NCBI GenBank assembly: GCA_029339195.1
Contig: JAPTJF010000418.1
Location: forward strand, 1-55,744
DNA length: 55,744 nucleotides
Reading direction: 5' to 3'
From: Micractinium sp. NFX-FRZ
Taxonomy: Eukaryota; Chlorophyta; Trebouxiophyceae; Chlorellales; Chlorellaceae
Below, piece by piece: positions 17,401 to 27,977 of this stretch. A program made the translations under genes and the position numbers. Within the stretch, counting starts at the first letter, position 1; the number at the start of each line of letters is the position of its first letter. The notes under the pieces were generated by a model that was not told the DNA's origin, made no database searches, and worked only from the letters and a program-made list of their open reading frames with translations.

Positions 17401-18043
17401 AGGTTTTTGGGCGGGACAAGTCGATGTCCATTGTGGCCATCATGCACCTGGAGGGGATGGAGACGGAGTTTGTGGCGATGATGGAGGAGGCGCTGCAGGT
17501 GGGTCTTTCCCGGTATCAATGATGAAAGCCAGTGTGGTTTGCAGGAGCAGGGGGATGGGGCAGAGGAAGGTGGAGACCCCCCATACTTCTAGTGATGAGG
17601 CGCGCTGCTCCTCCTGGCCTACGACTGAAGCAAAGCGGGGTGTGTGAAAGAGGAGTAGGGTTTTGCGGCGGTGACGGAGGCGGCGCTGCAAGGTGGGAGT
17701 AAACTCAACCTGCGCAGCAACCCCAGGGTGCCTCGGCCGGTGAACTGCCGCTGACCTGGCCTGCCCTCGCCCTCTCATCTGCTCGCCCTTGGCCCCTCTG
17801 CAGGGCCGAGAGCTGTTCCAGCAGTACCGCCCCGCCCCCATCTGCGGGCCCACCCCGCAGTACCGCCCCAACGGCGGCTGCGGCCCCGCCCAGCCCTCGG
17901 CCTACCACGCCGCCAACAGCGGCGCCGGCGCGGGCGCCGGCATCTGCGGCACCGCCCCCCGCGGCTTTGGTGCTGCGGCTACTGCGATGCTGCAGCAGAT
18001 GAGCATGGGCGGGCTGAGCACCTTCCAGACGCCGTACAATTGA
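14033..18043 (+). CDS. SECIS-binding-protein-2-like protein with L7Ae/L30e RNA-binding domain (5' end unresolved)
   Basis: Eight exons (14033-14418, 14731-15451, 15675-15764, 15953-16066, 16294-16389, 17001-17072, 17403-17498, 17804-18043) join in phase to 604 residues. The C-terminal third carries an L7Ae-type fold: FFCSLKEVAKVV, RLLIVAPDV, ILRTAEANRVPVVFALSRR, GIGQVF and SIVAIMHLEG. This order matches the RNA-binding domain of SBP2, which recruits the selenocysteine elongation factor to SECIS elements. Other L7Ae proteins (kink-turn binders, ribosomal) are possible, but VPVVFALSRR fits SBP2 best. Exon 2 is extremely Gln/Ala-rich and probably disordered. The donor after 15764 is GC rather than GT. 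The start lies upstream of 14033; an in-frame internal ATG is at 14270. Confidence 0.7.
16440..16620 (+). repeat. Two decayed copies of the end of the exon at 16294-16389
   Basis: Near 16464-16505 and 16577-16615 the intron repeats the last about 45 bases of the preceding exon (the part coding SPTAHINPVTAL) plus the start of the intron, spaced about 115 bases apart and increasingly diverged. Confidence 0.7.
17655..17700 (+). repeat. Copy of the end of the exon at 17403-17498
   Basis: The stretch resembling TTTGTGGCGATGATGGAG through GCGCTGCAGGTGGG recurs with several substitutions inside the following intron. Confidence 0.65.
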
Positions 18044-20565
18044 AGAGAGGATAGAGGGAGGGCCCGCCCCGCCCACGCCATGTCAGGCCTGCCTGCGCTG
18101 CCAGCAGGCGCGTGCCTTTGGCCTGCGAGAGCACAGCACAGCACAGCACGGCCCCGCCTCCTTGCACCCCTCCTTTGCCTTATTTTCACCCCCAATGTGC
18201 ACGGCGCCCGCCCAATCCGTGTGGGCCCTCTTTCCCTCGGACAGAGCCTCCCCACTTCACGTGCCTGCCCACCTCCCTTCCCTAACCAAGCCAAGAGTGT
18301 GGCTCCCCAGGTACCGCGTCTCCCCCTGTGACCCTTTTGTGTGCTGGTGCTTTTTGTGCCCCACCCTCCCCACTTGCACCGGTCTCCCGACTTTATCGGA
18401 CCACCGCCCCCCACCCTGCCCGCCCCACCCCAACCAGTGAAAGGCTTCATGCCCTCTCTCTCCACCCCAACCAGTGAGTGTCTGCTCGTCTTCTCCCTCT
18501 GTCACCTCAAGTGGCCACCCGCCCCGCCCTGGGCCTGCCACCCCACGAATACCGGACGCACACCGCCTCTTGCATCCCTCTCAAGCCCCTCCCTGTTCAG
18601 CGCACCTGCCCCGCTGTGTACCTTCCCCGGCCGTCTACCAGACATGCCGCCCAGAGGGCGGCTGCCGCTCCCCCTCCCTGCAACTGCCTTCCTCCCCACT
18701 GCCCAGCACCTGCCCAGCATTCGTGTGCCGCCCCGTGGCGCTACCCCAAGCCCCGCTGCCCACCAGCCAGCGGCGTCCCCATTTGCCTTTTCATCGCATT
18801 GGACCCCTCTTTCATTGGCCAGGCGTCGCATATTAGCACAAACCAGACAGCACGCTTAACCACTTCCCTACGCAAGCCCTACGGCAGCGCTGCGCTCCAC
18901 CTTGCGCAGCAAACCTGCCCCACCCCCCGCCTGGCCAGCCTCATTTAGAGCTAGTCTTTGATAGGGTTCTGTAGCACCCCCCAATTTGGCTTCGTTGCAT
19001 TTGCCCTGCCCTGCGATCATTATAACGCTAAGCATCCTCACTCCACGCTCCACTTCCCTTCCAATCAACACTCACGCACCCGTATGACCACAAGCCCCAC
19101 CCCCCGTGTCCTGTTCCCACCGCCCTCTTATCCAACATCCCACAAGGCACTCACCGCTGCCGCCCTCCGGTGGGACGGACAGACAGACCGACTTTCTTCC
19201 CTCCGCACTCGTTGCGCCATCGCACTTTGCTGCGCTGCTCTTCCTGCGCTCCTCAGGGCCGCCCCATGCTGCCGGCCGCCGCTGCCGGGCCCCCTTCCCT
19301 CAACCCTCACAAACGCATCACTGCAACCCACCACCACTGCACTCTTTGCCCATTGCCCCCTATCCCCCTTTTGTCAGCTTCCTAGTTCACCCCATGCCCA
19401 TGCCTCGGCTCCCTGCCCCGCTGCTACCTGACACACCTCCACGGAGGCACTGCCACGTCACAACCCAAACCAGCTTCCCTCCCATCTAGCAAAGCCCTCC
19501 CCTTCAGAGCCTTCAGTTAGTGTCCTTCAAAAAGCAATTGCGTCGTGCCTCCCCGGCCCTACACCCCATGCCGCCCTACTAGCCAGCCATGCAGAAACTC
19601 CACCCTGCGTCTTTTGAGGCTCGCCAGCGGCCCCCCACGCGCCTGCTGGCCCCAACCCCAAGCGGCCGATACCCATCCCCCCGCCTTGCGCAAAGAAAGG
19701 CAATAAACTTTTTCGCACCGTGCACGCCAGCGGCTTGGCGCTGCTGGCCGTCGCCCCTCTTCCCCTGTACTCGCCTGTGCCCGGCCCCCGTGCCATCTCT
19801 TCTCTCCCGTCTGGCCCTCGCACCTTCCCCTCGCACCTGGCACCGGCTCCCTCCTCACCGACTCTCGCTTCCCACGACCGCCCACGCCAGCCTCATTCGT
19901 CCCCCTCCTCACCCCACACACAACCAGTCAAAACAACCACACAAAGCCCTCTGGAGCCTCAAGGCTGCGCTGGCCCGACCCCATTCCCTTTGAACCGCCC
20001 CTCCAAGCCTCTCCCAAGAGTTGCTGCTGGTGGCTGAGCGGCAGGGCGTGGCCTGCCCTTCCCCGGCGCAGCCGCCTTTCCACGTGACCAAGCTTTTTGC
20101 AGTGCCCACCCTCCACAGCCTACCCCCCTCCCGTACGCCACCCCCTGACACACAGTACCGCCCCGCTCCCCACCTGAACAGTTTTCTAGTACCACCTTCG
20201 CCTCCCATGCCCTCTCTAGCCTTGCCCTTCCCCACTTCCGAGCCGAGTCCCGAGTTGTAAGTCTGTGAGAATGTAATCCATTGCTCAACACCTGCCCAGT
20301 GAACCGTTGGTAGGCAATGGGGCGGGAAGACAAGAGTGCGTGCACACACAGTTTGGGGTGCATCCCCCAGCTTTTCATACAGCCCGGGCGGCATGGCAAG
20401 TCTGTACACATCCGGGAGTGGACAGGCGGACCACTGTGGGCGGTCACGCCAGTACAGGGCGGCAGGCGAATGCGGTACACAGGCACACAGGGATCACAAC
20501 AGAGAGGCACCCTAGCAGAGGGCGGGTTAATCCAGTACACAGGCACACAGGAATCACAACTGGGG
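18044..20565. other. Long C-rich 3' flank of gene 4 and 3' flank of gene 5
   Basis: For about 2.2 kb after the gene 4 stop the + strand is strongly C-rich and G-poor with no credible exon. It ends at two TGTAA motifs (20256-20260 and 20272-20276), after which composition changes. I read it as an unusually long 3' UTR. The last about 280 bases belong to the oppositely oriented gene 5. Confidence 0.55.
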
Positions 20566-23500
20566 TCACACAGCGGCGGGCCACCGGGGTAGCTCTAGCT
20601 CCTGCGGCCTCTGAACACTTCGGCATGCTGCCGCCTGCTGCTCCTCCTCCTGCTGCCCCGCCGCTTGCTGCCCGCCGCTGCTCTTGCCGCGCCGTTGCCG
20701 CCGCCTGCGCCGGAATGGCAGCACGCTTGCCGCCGCGGCAACCATGCGGCACAGGGCGTGCGCTGTGCCGGACACCAGGCGCGCCGGGCCACGCACCGTG
20801 CTGCACCAAAGGGAGAGGCGCAGCATTGGCATCACCGCCGGCAGCCGCAGCATCGGCACCAGAAGCAGCAGCAGGCAACAGAAGCAGGAGCAGCAGCAAC
20901 GGCAGCAGCATCAACCTCGTAGGCAGTCGCCGCCGCTGCCGCCGCCGCAGCAGGAGCAGGCACAAAGCAAGTTCAGTGTCTGCTGCTCAGCCAGCAGCGA
21001 CACAGCAGGCTGCAAAGGCTGTGTGTACAACACAAGAGTTGAGGTACACAGGCCGAGGGGGGAAGCTGAGGTCGCTGACATGTGCCCCGGGGAGCAGAGG
21101 CGCATGCATGCACGCACACACTCGATGAGGGCCATTTATCAACTGAATGAGGCTGGCTGGTGGTGTCATCCACTCACAGCAGGGCGCCTCGTGCGAAGCC
21201 GCGGGACAGGCCTCCAAACAGGAGCAGCAGCCCCATGTGAGTGTACTGAGGGGTAAAGGGAGGGAAAGGGAGGGTGGGGAAAGGAGCGGGTGAGGGCGAG
21301 GGTGCGGTGGGTGCGGTGGGGATGGGAGGCGGGTGGTGGGGCGGTGAGATGGGTGACAAGAGTGACAGGGCGGGCGGCAGTCAGCGTGCCCAAAAGCAGG
21401 CTGCCACATCATCACAGGATGCCACAGGATCACAGGAGGCTGTCACATCATCACAGACTGCCACATCATCCCAGGCAGGCCGTGGGGCAGACGGTGGGCC
21501 GCATGCTCCACAAAGTGGGGCACTGCCAGGCAGCCAGGCAGGCAGAGCACTCGCGGCATGCCCCTGGCATCGAGCAAGCCAGGAGCACAGCCTTTGGGGC
21601 ATGGGAGACCAAGGGGCACCGCAGCTCAGCCCGGTGGCATGCATGTGGACTGACCAAGGCACTGCATGCCAGACCAATGCACCGGACCAGACCAGACCAG
21701 ACCAGACCTAAACCCTAAAAACCAGACCAGACCAGACCAGATCTAAACCCTAAAAACCAGACCAGGGCACCCAGTGCCAGATCAGGGCACCCCAGTTCAG
21801 TTCAGCTCAGGCACACAAGGGACGCACCTGCATGAGGCTCGCCGCCAGCTGCGTCGCCCGGCAGGCAGCCAGCGCCAGAGGCAGCAGCGGGCGCGGCAGC
21901 GCGGCGGCTGCGTGCTCCTGCAGCGCAGCAGGCAAAGGCGCGGAGATTTCTGTCGGGGAGGCGAAAGGAGGCCCCCACCCCCCGTGTCGCAGCAAGGGAA
22001 GCGCTGAGGGAAGAGGTGAGGGAGCTGGGCAGGCACCCAGGCACCCAGCTCCCCTAGGCACCCAGCTCGCTCACTTGTCCCCGAGCCAGCTGCACAGCAT
22101 TGCACAGCATGGCTCAGCACAGCCGCAGCAGGGCAGCAACTGGGAGGAACACAGGAGCAGTTGGCAGAGCACGGGCGGCCTCTACGGCAGGCAGCACCGG
22201 CGGCAGCAGAGCACAATGGCGGGGGCCAGAGCATGCCACACACGGGCGCAGTAAAACCGTGGGAGGCGGCCAGCCGCGCACGCGCCCAAACCACAAGGTG
22301 GCTGTGTCGTTACGTTCCGACCGTAACCTGCGCTGACCGCATCTCTGTACTGCCCATCACTCTGCACCCACTGTCCCTCTGTGTGTGTGCGTAACTGTGG
22401 CAGCCGCCAGGCCATGCTGTGTGTGTGTGTGTGTGTGACTGTGGCAGCCGCTTAGGCATTGATGAATGACACATGATGAACAGTGTCAGCTGAGCCCTCC
22501 ACAGCTGATGTCAACACCCAAAGCCAGTCGGCCCCTGTGGGGCCAGCCTCACCTGCGCCCATAGCACCAGGCAGCGCAGCGACAGGCCCTGCGTGAGGCG
22601 GGCTGCCGAGATGAGGGGCCCCATCCACTGGTCTCTGCCGCTGCAGGCAGCAGGGGGGCAGGGGGTGGGGCGGGGTCGGCAAGGAGAGGCGAGGAGGGGC
22701 AAGAAGGGCCAAGGAAGGCAAGGAGAGGGGGGGGGAGGAGGTGATTGGCCTGCTGCAGCAATCATGTGGGAATGCCAGGTTGTGCCTGCAGCGAGTGAGG
22801 GGCGAGTCCCAATCCGGGCGGGCAGCTTGGAAAGAGGAGCAGTGGGCGCGGCATCCAAGCCGGCTTCAGGGGGCGCGCATGTTACAGGGCGTGAGGCATG
22901 TGTGGGTGGAAGAGGTCACAGCACAGCACAGCACAGCACGGCACAGCATGGGACAGCGTGGCGCCACAAGGGCACGGCAAGGCCGGCGCCTTATGAACGC
23001 CTCGCCTGCCGTGGAGAGCACCACATCAGGCGCCAACGTAGCGCAGAGCAGCACAGCGCAGCATGGCACAGCGTGGCGCAGCAGCCGCACAGCAGTACCT
23101 CAGGAACGCCTCGCTGGCCATGGACAGCAGGACATCAGGTGCCAGCAGCTGCGCCGCCTGCACCGGATCCTCCTGAGCCAGCCGCACCAGCTCCGGCAGC
23201 ACCGCCAGCCTGCACATTTGCACATGTGGCCAACCAGTTCAAGCAAGAGGAGGAGTGGATGAGCAGCAACGCGGCCTACGGAAGGGAAGGCCCACCCGAG
23301 CCGGCCGCACCGGCCCTGGGGGCCTGCAGAAAGACAGCCTGCAGAACGAAAAGGGCATGAGCCAACGACAGGGCAATGGCGCGAGGCATGAGGCAACAAC
23401 AGGGCAATGGGGCGGGGGACAAGCCAATGACAGGGCGACCAAGGGCACGGTGAGCGAGGCGGGGCGGGCCGCGCGGGGCGGAGCGGATGCGGAATGACCA

Positions 23501-24868
23501 GGCAGGCAGGCTCGCCCCACTAGCCCCCTGGCCGCTTTTGCCTGCACCAGGCCCCCCTCAGGGCCACTTCCACCGAGTATATCAGCCTCCCTCCCCCACC
23601 GGTAGCAGAGGCTGCAGTGCCAGCGGGGCGCTTGCATGGCGCTGAGAGTGCCACGCCCGCCTCCCCCTGTCATCCTCACTCTCTCACTCCCTGGCCCCCT
23701 GTCCACCTCACCTGCACCAGGCGCCCCTCAGGGCCACAGCCACGGAGAAGACGATGCCGCCAGCCGCATAGTAGGAGGCGGCAGTGCCAACAGGGGTATC
23801 CAGCAGGGCGCCAGCCTGGCGCCGAGCGTACCGCCAGGGAGACTCCCGCAGCCGCATCTCCCGCGGCAGCCTGCGGGCCAGGGCAAAGGAGCGGTACCAC
23901 GCATCCCAATGGTTTTGGGACATGCCAGGCAAGGCAGTACCAGCAGTACCAGCAGTACCAGCAGTACATTGGTTGGTTTCACCAGGAGCGGACGGGCAGG
24001 CAGCTGGCATCTCATGGGCAGCGTGGCGGGACGGGCAAGGGGGACCAGGCGGGATGAGCAGGGTCGGCAGGCACACAGATGCCGTGGGGCGGCGCAGGGG
24101 CAGGGCGAGGCAGGCAGGCTTGCCGACTTGCGGGTACACGCATGCCTGCCTGCCGGTGGCCACTGGTGCTTCTCCCCGGATACTCCACCTTCCACCGCAC
24201 TTGCGCTGTGCCAAGCCCAAGTCCTCACAACTTCCCTTGGGCTGACAGGCACCGCACCAACAAAACAAGCCAACCCAGCCGTCAGCCCAGTGGGCGGCCA
24301 GCCAGCCAGCTGCCCACCCACCCACCCGCGGTAGAGCGCCCGGCAGACGTCGCAGCGCCGTGCATGCGGCAAGCCCTTGCGGTCTGCCACTGACCGCATC
24401 CAGGCAGCCAGGCAGCGCTGGTGCACATGCCGCTGGCTCCCGGAGCAGCGGCACGGCGACAGCAGGCAGCCGCCGGCGTCCGCGTCTGCGCCGGCGGCAG
24501 GAGGGCAGCACAGAAATGGGATGGGGTGGGGCGGGGAAGTGGAGGCGGCAGCGGGAGGCGGCGGCGGGAGGCGGCAGCGGAGCGGCACGAGAAACAGGGC
24601 AAGCAAACAAGAATACGCCTTGGGTTGGGTTCTGCACAACGCAGCACACGAAGCATGCCAGGGCATCTAAATACATGTGTAGCGCACCTGCGTCCTGCCA
24701 GCAAATCCGGCATGAGGGCGCCGCAATGGCGTCCGCTGCTGCCTGCGCAACCTCTCCTGCTGCGCCAGCGGCGGCAGCCGACGGCGGCGCCGCCGCCTCT
24801 GCCGGCACTGCCCCTGCCGGCACTGCGCGCGCTGATTGAGCATGGCCGGGAGTTACGGTGGCCTGCAT
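20566..24868 (-). CDS. RING-CH (MARCH-type) zinc-finger protein, probable membrane E3 ubiquitin ligase
   Basis: Supported exons are 24868-24688, 24485-24326, 23870-23712, 23209-23099, 22640-22553, 21949-21828, 21245-21178 and 20800-20566. The C4HC3 RING-CH finger is complete: C53/C56 (CRIC), C72/C74 (SPCRC), H82/C85 (HQRC) and C105/C108 (CDVC), with the first intron just after CRICWQD. Such domains pass ubiquitin from an E2 enzyme, usually from membrane-anchored proteins. Downstream are hydrophobic or amphipathic stretches (SYYAAGGIVFSVAVAL, GLLLLFGGLSRGF) and a basic, Gln-rich tail. The join 22553 to 21949 does not keep frame, so one small exon between them is missing from my model; 22145-22070 is where I looked without a clean solution. 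Gene 6 is a divergent neighbour of the same family. Confidence 0.75.
21686..21772. repeat. ACCAG array with two telomere-like CTAAACCCTAAAA segments
   Basis: Tandem ACCAG units are interrupted twice, at 21708-21720 and 21743-21758, by a stretch containing CCCTAAA, the complement of the TTTAGGG plant/Chlorella telomere unit. The pair forms an about 35-base higher-order repeat in an intron of gene 5. Confidence 0.75.
22975..23045 (-). repeat. Copy of the end of gene 5 exon 4 in the following intron
   Basis: On the coding strand this still reads LAPDVVLSTAGEAF, beside the true exon's LAPDVLLSMASEAF (donor after 23099). The adjoining AGCAC-type repeats are duplicated with it. Confidence 0.8.
23545..23630 (-). 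repeat. Copy of the end of gene 5 exon 3 in the following intron
   Basis: The segment repeats most of the last 90 bases of the exon ending at 23712, including CCTGCACCAGGC at the donor, with substitutions and small gaps. Confidence 0.75.
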
Positions 24869-25386
24869 GATGAGGTTGGCTGTGCCGGACCAGGGCTCGG
24901 GCCCTCGAGAACCCGTCGAAAATCAGTAAAGTGCCGCGGCGTCTGGTCGCCTCCCGTGAGCTTAATATGTTGTTTATATCACCCAGGATTTGCGTCAGCT
25001 TGGTGCCAAGGGCCCGATCAACAACACCAAATGCAAATGCCAAATGCCAAGCGCCAGCAAGGCCGGCGGAAGAAACCCGAGCAGGAACGGCAGAGGCGGT
25101 CTGCCAAATCACATTTGCGCGAATAAAAGGGCGTGTGTCCGCTCATTGCAGTCAGGGCAGCGTCCGAAACTTGTGGCTTTGGCGTGGGCTCTCCGTTTGC
25201 ACCGCTCCTCGAGGGACAATGGCGCACCCTGCTCGATGCAAAAATTACAGGACATTGCGAGCTGACTTCAGAAGAGGTGCGCGAGCTGTGTAGTGAGGCG
25301 CAAACCCTATCCCGTGTACCGCGTCAAGCAAGCGCTGCACGGCTGGGAGTAACGTTCGTGCTTCTTGCTTTCCACCTGTTACTGCA
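24869..25386. promoter_or_regulatory. Bidirectional spacer between two RING-CH genes
   Basis: These 518 bases separate the start codons of two divergently transcribed RING-CH genes and must hold both core promoters. The stretch is lower in GC than its surroundings. I cannot point to a certain TATA box or other element. Confidence 0.6.
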
Positions 25387-27641
25387 ATGGCACCACCTCG
25401 CCCTGCAGACGGTGCGCTAGCACAGGGCGGCGGCCCACGCCCGCCGGCGCCGGCGCCGCTCGCACCACAACCACCGCTACAGCCGCAGCTACCCCTCAAC
25501 CCCCTGCCCCCGCCTGAGCACCCCAATTGCCGCATCTGTTGGAGCAGCAGCGACAGTGGGGCCCTGGGAGGCCCTGACCAGCTGCTGCTGGGCACCTGCG
25601 CCTGCGCGGGCAGCCTTGCCGCAGTGCACGCCGGCTGCCTCCTGCAGTGGCAGCAGCACGCGCGGCAGCCGGGTGTGTGCCCCACCTGCTGCAGCCCAAT
25701 TGATCTCCCTGCTGCCGTGGCTGGCACCGTCAGGCTGCCCCCCCGCTGGAGGCAGCGGCTAGACCTTGAGCTGGCGGCAGCAAGGCGCCAGCCTGGCATG
25801 GCTGCCTTCACGTGCGTGCTGCTGTGCGGAGCTGGGCTGCTGTGCACGACAGGCCGGGGTGGGGGCCGCTGGCTGCCGCCACAATGAGCTGCTGTTACTG
25901 CAGCGAGCTGGCGCAGGGGGGGCGCGCAGCCTGCTGATACCTCCCGTGCCCAACTGCTTGCCTGCCCCCCGCCTCCCCACCCGCCTGCCTGCCCCCTGCC
26001 TCCCCACCCGCCTGCCTGCCTACCTGCCCCCTTGCCGCAGGCTGTGGAACGGAGGCATGGTGGCCAGCGGCGTCGTGCACGCAATGCTGCACGCCTCGCA
26101 CGCCTGGCTGGCCGCCCCCGCCACCGCCGCCCAGCTGCGGGCTGCTGCGCCGGCGCTGCAGCGCTGGCAGCTGCTGCCGACGGTGGCTTGTGCGGCGGCC
26201 TGGCAGGCGGCGTGGGGGCCCATGACAGTTGGCAAGCAGCAGGTGCGGGGCGGGGGGCAGGCCTACTTGTTACCCTGGCCCTGGAATACAGGGCAGCGAT
26301 GGCCACCTGTCCTGCAGGTTATGGTCACCCAGCGTGCACGTAGCGTCAGCAGGCAGTCCTTTTGTGACCCAGGCAGCAACACGCTGACATCGCGGGCCCG
26401 GCAGCTTGAAATACAGCGGCGTGCCCACTTCTTCCCCCTGTGCTGCACCCGCACGCCCCGCACGCCCAAGCATGCCGTGCAGCGGTGCAGCACGCGGATG
26501 CTGCAGCCCGGCGCCGCACCCACGCCTGCGCCGCGCCCCACTCTACCATAGTCTAGTCCCTACAGCACTCCACCGTGCCCCGCTCACGCGCCCCCCTCCT
26601 GCGCTGCGCAGGCCCGCTGGCTGCTGGGCCACGCCGCCAGCTTTGCCGCGGGGCTGCTGCTCGAGGCCTGCTGCCTCTCGCTGCAGAGGGCGGGAGGCGT
26701 GGCGACGGCAGGAGCGGCGGCTGCCGCAGGGCTGCCTGGGGTGGCAGGCATGCTGGGCTCTCTGCTGAGAGCAGCGGCGCTGGTGCTGCAGGCAGCAGGT
26801 GGGTGAGAGGGTTGCGGCAGTCGGGCCAGAAGGGCGCCGACAGGCCGGCAGGCAGCGGTAGTGCTCGAGGGGGCATGCGCCCAGCCAGCGGCCGGCGCCT
26901 GTCGGAGGGAGAGCATGGCAGGCTGTTGGGCGTGGAGGGTGGCCTGCCTGCTGTGCTGCCCCGCTGCCATGCCGTGCAAGCTGCCCACCACCACCACGCC
27001 AAACCACGCACCCTCCACTTGCCAGCACGCATATATTCTGCCTGCACCTGACCTCTGCATCTCCTGCTCTCCTGCATCTCCCGCCCACCGCCTGGTCAAG
27101 GGCGGGGCTGACCCGCGCCCCGCAGCCACGCCCCATCTCTGCGCTGTGTTGCCCCACGTCTCATCCCTGCGCCTCCACCGCAGGCCTGCAACACCTGCAC
27201 CCGTTCCTGCACTTGGTGCGAGGCTACCAGATGGGCCTCCAGCGTGCCTCCAAGTGAGCTTTTGCAGCTAGCCGCACATAGCTGGGGTGGGATGCACGAA
27301 TGGCATGCTGCGCTGCGCTGCGCTGCAAGGTGGCAGCGCCCTCTTGCTCGCCCTGCCCCGCCCTTTCGGGCCTGCCTTCCCGCTTTTCCTGCCCTGCTCC
27401 GCGCCTGGCCCCAATACAGCGCGCACACGCCGGGAGAGTGGCAACCCTCTTCAGCCAAGCCCCCTCCCCGCCCCATCCTCTTCTCCCCCGCCGCAGCTGG
27501 ACCAGCCAGGCCATCCTCCTGCCCTTCTCACTGCTGGGTGGCAGCATTGACAGTCCGGCGGTGCGCTGGCTGGGCGCAGCGGTCAAAGTGCTGCCAGCGC
27601 TGGCCCACGGCCTCTACCGAGCCCACCGCATGGCGGACTGA
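25387..27641 (+). CDS. RING-CH (MARCH-type) zinc-finger membrane protein, probable E3 ubiquitin ligase
   Basis: Five exons (25387-25811, 26041-26242, 26612-26798, 27184-27253, 27497-27641) join in phase to 342 residues. After a proline-rich start comes a complete C4HC3 RING-CH finger: C48/C51 (CRIC), C71/C73 (CAC), H81/C84 (HAGC) and C98/C101 (CPTC). The rest is largely hydrophobic: FTLWNGGMVASGVV, WLLGHAASFAAGLLLEACCL and WTSQAILLPFSLLGG are candidate membrane or re-entrant helices. By family analogy it ubiquitinates membrane proteins. It faces gene 5 across a 518-base spacer and shares the CRICW start of the finger, but intron positions differ, so any duplication of one into the other would be old. 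Confidence 0.85.
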
Positions 27642-27977
27642 TGCGAGCATGCAAGGCAGTGCAGGCCCATCTGCTGCCCAGTAGTCGAAGCGCTGTGGTC
27701 AGCCGCACGAGTGCTTGGCTGGCATGATCTTTTGCACAACTCAACCGTGCACTGTTTCAGCACATGCTGCAAATTCAGCAGCAGAGGAGGCAGAGGCACC
27801 AAGAAGGGTTGGAAATCTGGGCACAGTGGAAAACAGCTCTGAAAGAGGTCGGGACGCTGGCAGGGAAACACACAGGTAGCTAATCAAACAAGAAGAATGA
27901 ATCGCTGCATCATTTGAAAGAATCAATGCCTCGCATGCCAAGAAGAATCAATGCCTGTGCGCGAGCCTGCACGCGGC
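27642..27977. other. Short convergent spacer between genes 6 and 7
   Basis: These 336 bases hold the two 3' flanks. No coding exon or clear UGUAA motif is visible. Confidence 0.5.

Noticed and set aside
21686..21772. True chromosome end
   Set aside because: There are only two short CCCTAAA-bearing segments, inside an intron, with genes on both sides.
23708..24868. 386-codon open frame on the minus strand as a single exon
   Set aside because: It reads straight through two introns of the RING-CH gene. The zinc-finger residues only line up after splicing.
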